NCBI GenBank assembly: GCA_934533075.1
Contig: CAKTBJ010000031.1
Location: 1-37,695, forward strand
Source of the DNA: an uncultured Paracoccus sp.
Lineage (GTDB): Bacteria > Pseudomonadota > Alphaproteobacteria > Rhodobacterales > Rhodobacteraceae
DNA length: 37,695 nt
Direction: 5' to 3'
The notes beneath the pieces were generated by a model. The model saw only the letters and a program-made list of their open reading frames with translations. It was not told where the DNA came from and searched no databases. The position numbers and the translations under genes are program-made. Shown here piece by piece: positions 37,193-37,695 of the stretch (position 1 is the stretch's first letter; every line of letters starts with the position of its first letter).

Positions 37193-37651
37193 TCACAGCG
37201 GACCGGGCAGCCGCTCCTCCGACAGCATCACATTGGCCTCGACCTGGCCCACGCCAGGCAGGGTCATGATGCGGCGGCGCAGGATGCGCTCGAAATCCGC
37301 GATGTCGCGGGCGCAGATGCGCAGGCGATAATCGAACCGGCCCAGCACATGCTGGACGGTCAGCACCTCGGGGATGGCGATGGCGGCACGCTCGAACACG
37401 TCCAGATCGACGCGGCCGCGGGCCGCCAGCCGCACCCCGAGGAACACGGTGACGCCGAAGCCCAGCGCCGCGCGGTCCAGCCGCACCCGCCGCCCGGCGA
37501 TCACGCCGGCCTCCCGCAGCCGGCGAATGCGACGCCATGTCGCGGGCTGGGTCAGGCCCACGGCCCGCCCGACCTCCGCCGCCGGCAGGTTGGCGTCCTG
37601 AACCAGCAGCCGCAGGATGGCGCGGTCGGTCTCGTCCAGTTCCGGGGTCAT
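37193..37651 (-). CDS. Lrp/AsnC-family transcriptional regulator
   Basis: 152 residues. An N-terminal winged helix-turn-helix (LDETDRAILRLLVQDANL, VGLTQPATWRRIRRLREAGVI) is followed by a RAM/AsnC ligand-binding domain (GVTVFLGVRL, VLGRFDYRLRI). Such regulators respond to amino acids as dimers or octamers. Its ATG overlaps the stop of the upstream gene (ATGA, 37648-37651), so the two are a coupled pair. Confidence 0.93.
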   Translation of the reverse strand: MTPELDETDRAILRLLVQDANLPAAEVGRAVGLTQPATWRRIRRLREAGVIAGRRVRLDRAALGFGVTVFLGVRLAARGRVDLDVFERAAIAIPEVLTVQHVLGRFDYRLRICARDIADFERILRRRIMTLPGVGQVEANVMLSEERLPGPL

Positions 37652-37695
37652 AGCGGCAGCACCTCGGCATCCTTGATGGTCGAGACCAGCATCAG
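37648..37695 (-). CDS. C-terminal end of a gene, perhaps a second Lrp/AsnC regulator
   Basis: The last 15 codons read LMLVSTIKDAEVLPL before TGA; the gene enters from beyond the window. The K-x2-x-LPL ending resembles the tail of Lrp/AsnC proteins, and such genes often come in overlapping pairs, but so short a piece cannot prove it. Confidence 0.45.
   Translation of the reverse strand: MMLVSTIKDAEVLPL

Overview
The window is a GC-rich (about 70% by eye) alphaproteobacterial chromosome segment. Gene content and order point to the Rhodobacteraceae, most likely Paracoccus or a close relative: class I lysyl-tRNA synthetase, CckA, a PleD-like protein beside a DUF3572 gene, GTTC-N7-GTTC SOS boxes, a gene-transfer-agent (GTA) lysis cassette between cytochrome c maturation genes, and ctaA. 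The species call is inference. No tRNA, rRNA, CRISPR array, transposase or prophage structural gene was seen.

Layout. 1-4.3 kb: the start of a RatA/COQ10-like gene, a 59-residue membrane protein, rnd, a repeat-rich gap, a YpfJ-type metallopeptidase, a DedA protein and dsbB. 4.4-12.7 kb: information-processing genes, all on the plus strand (gyrA, dnaX-ybaB-recR, alaS). 12.7-17.1 kb: recA (minus) with a LexA box, a divergent sulfotransferase-like gene, and cckA, which converges on it and shares its stop-codon bases. 17.2-24 kb: rsmB-type methyltransferase, M32 carboxypeptidase and ctaA as a tight minus-strand operon, then trmJ, a ThiE-like gene and class I lysK. 24-29 kb: TerB-like gene, then a minus-strand series of DUF3572, H-NOX-like, HNOBA-GGDEF, nadD, a hairpin-dense insert and dacB. 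29-31.7 kb: PleD-like, DUF983 and NUDIX genes (plus). 31.7-32.1 kb: a decayed RibD-C/dihydrofolate reductase-like pseudogene. 32.1-37.7 kb (minus): ccmE, GTA endolysin, GTA holin, ccmF and ccmH, with murI and Lrp/AsnC regulators upstream.

How the parts connect. A CtrA-type theme recurs. A perfect TTAA-N7-TTAA box lies upstream of cckA, whose product feeds CtrA. Weaker boxes precede the GTA endolysin-holin pair and the sulfotransferase-like gene, and these two genes also share a nearly identical translation leader. A second theme is c-di-GMP: two GGDEF proteins lie within about 3 kb, one with an inhibitory I-site and an H-NOX partner, the other with two degenerate receiver domains and no I-site.

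The most unusual item is the H-NOX partner. It has the H-NOX layout, but the proximal heme-ligand histidine position is proline and the YxSxR motif is absent, so it probably does not bind heme in the normal way. Other non-standard items are the nested tandem repeats after rnd and a run of seven back-to-back hairpins between nadD and dacB.
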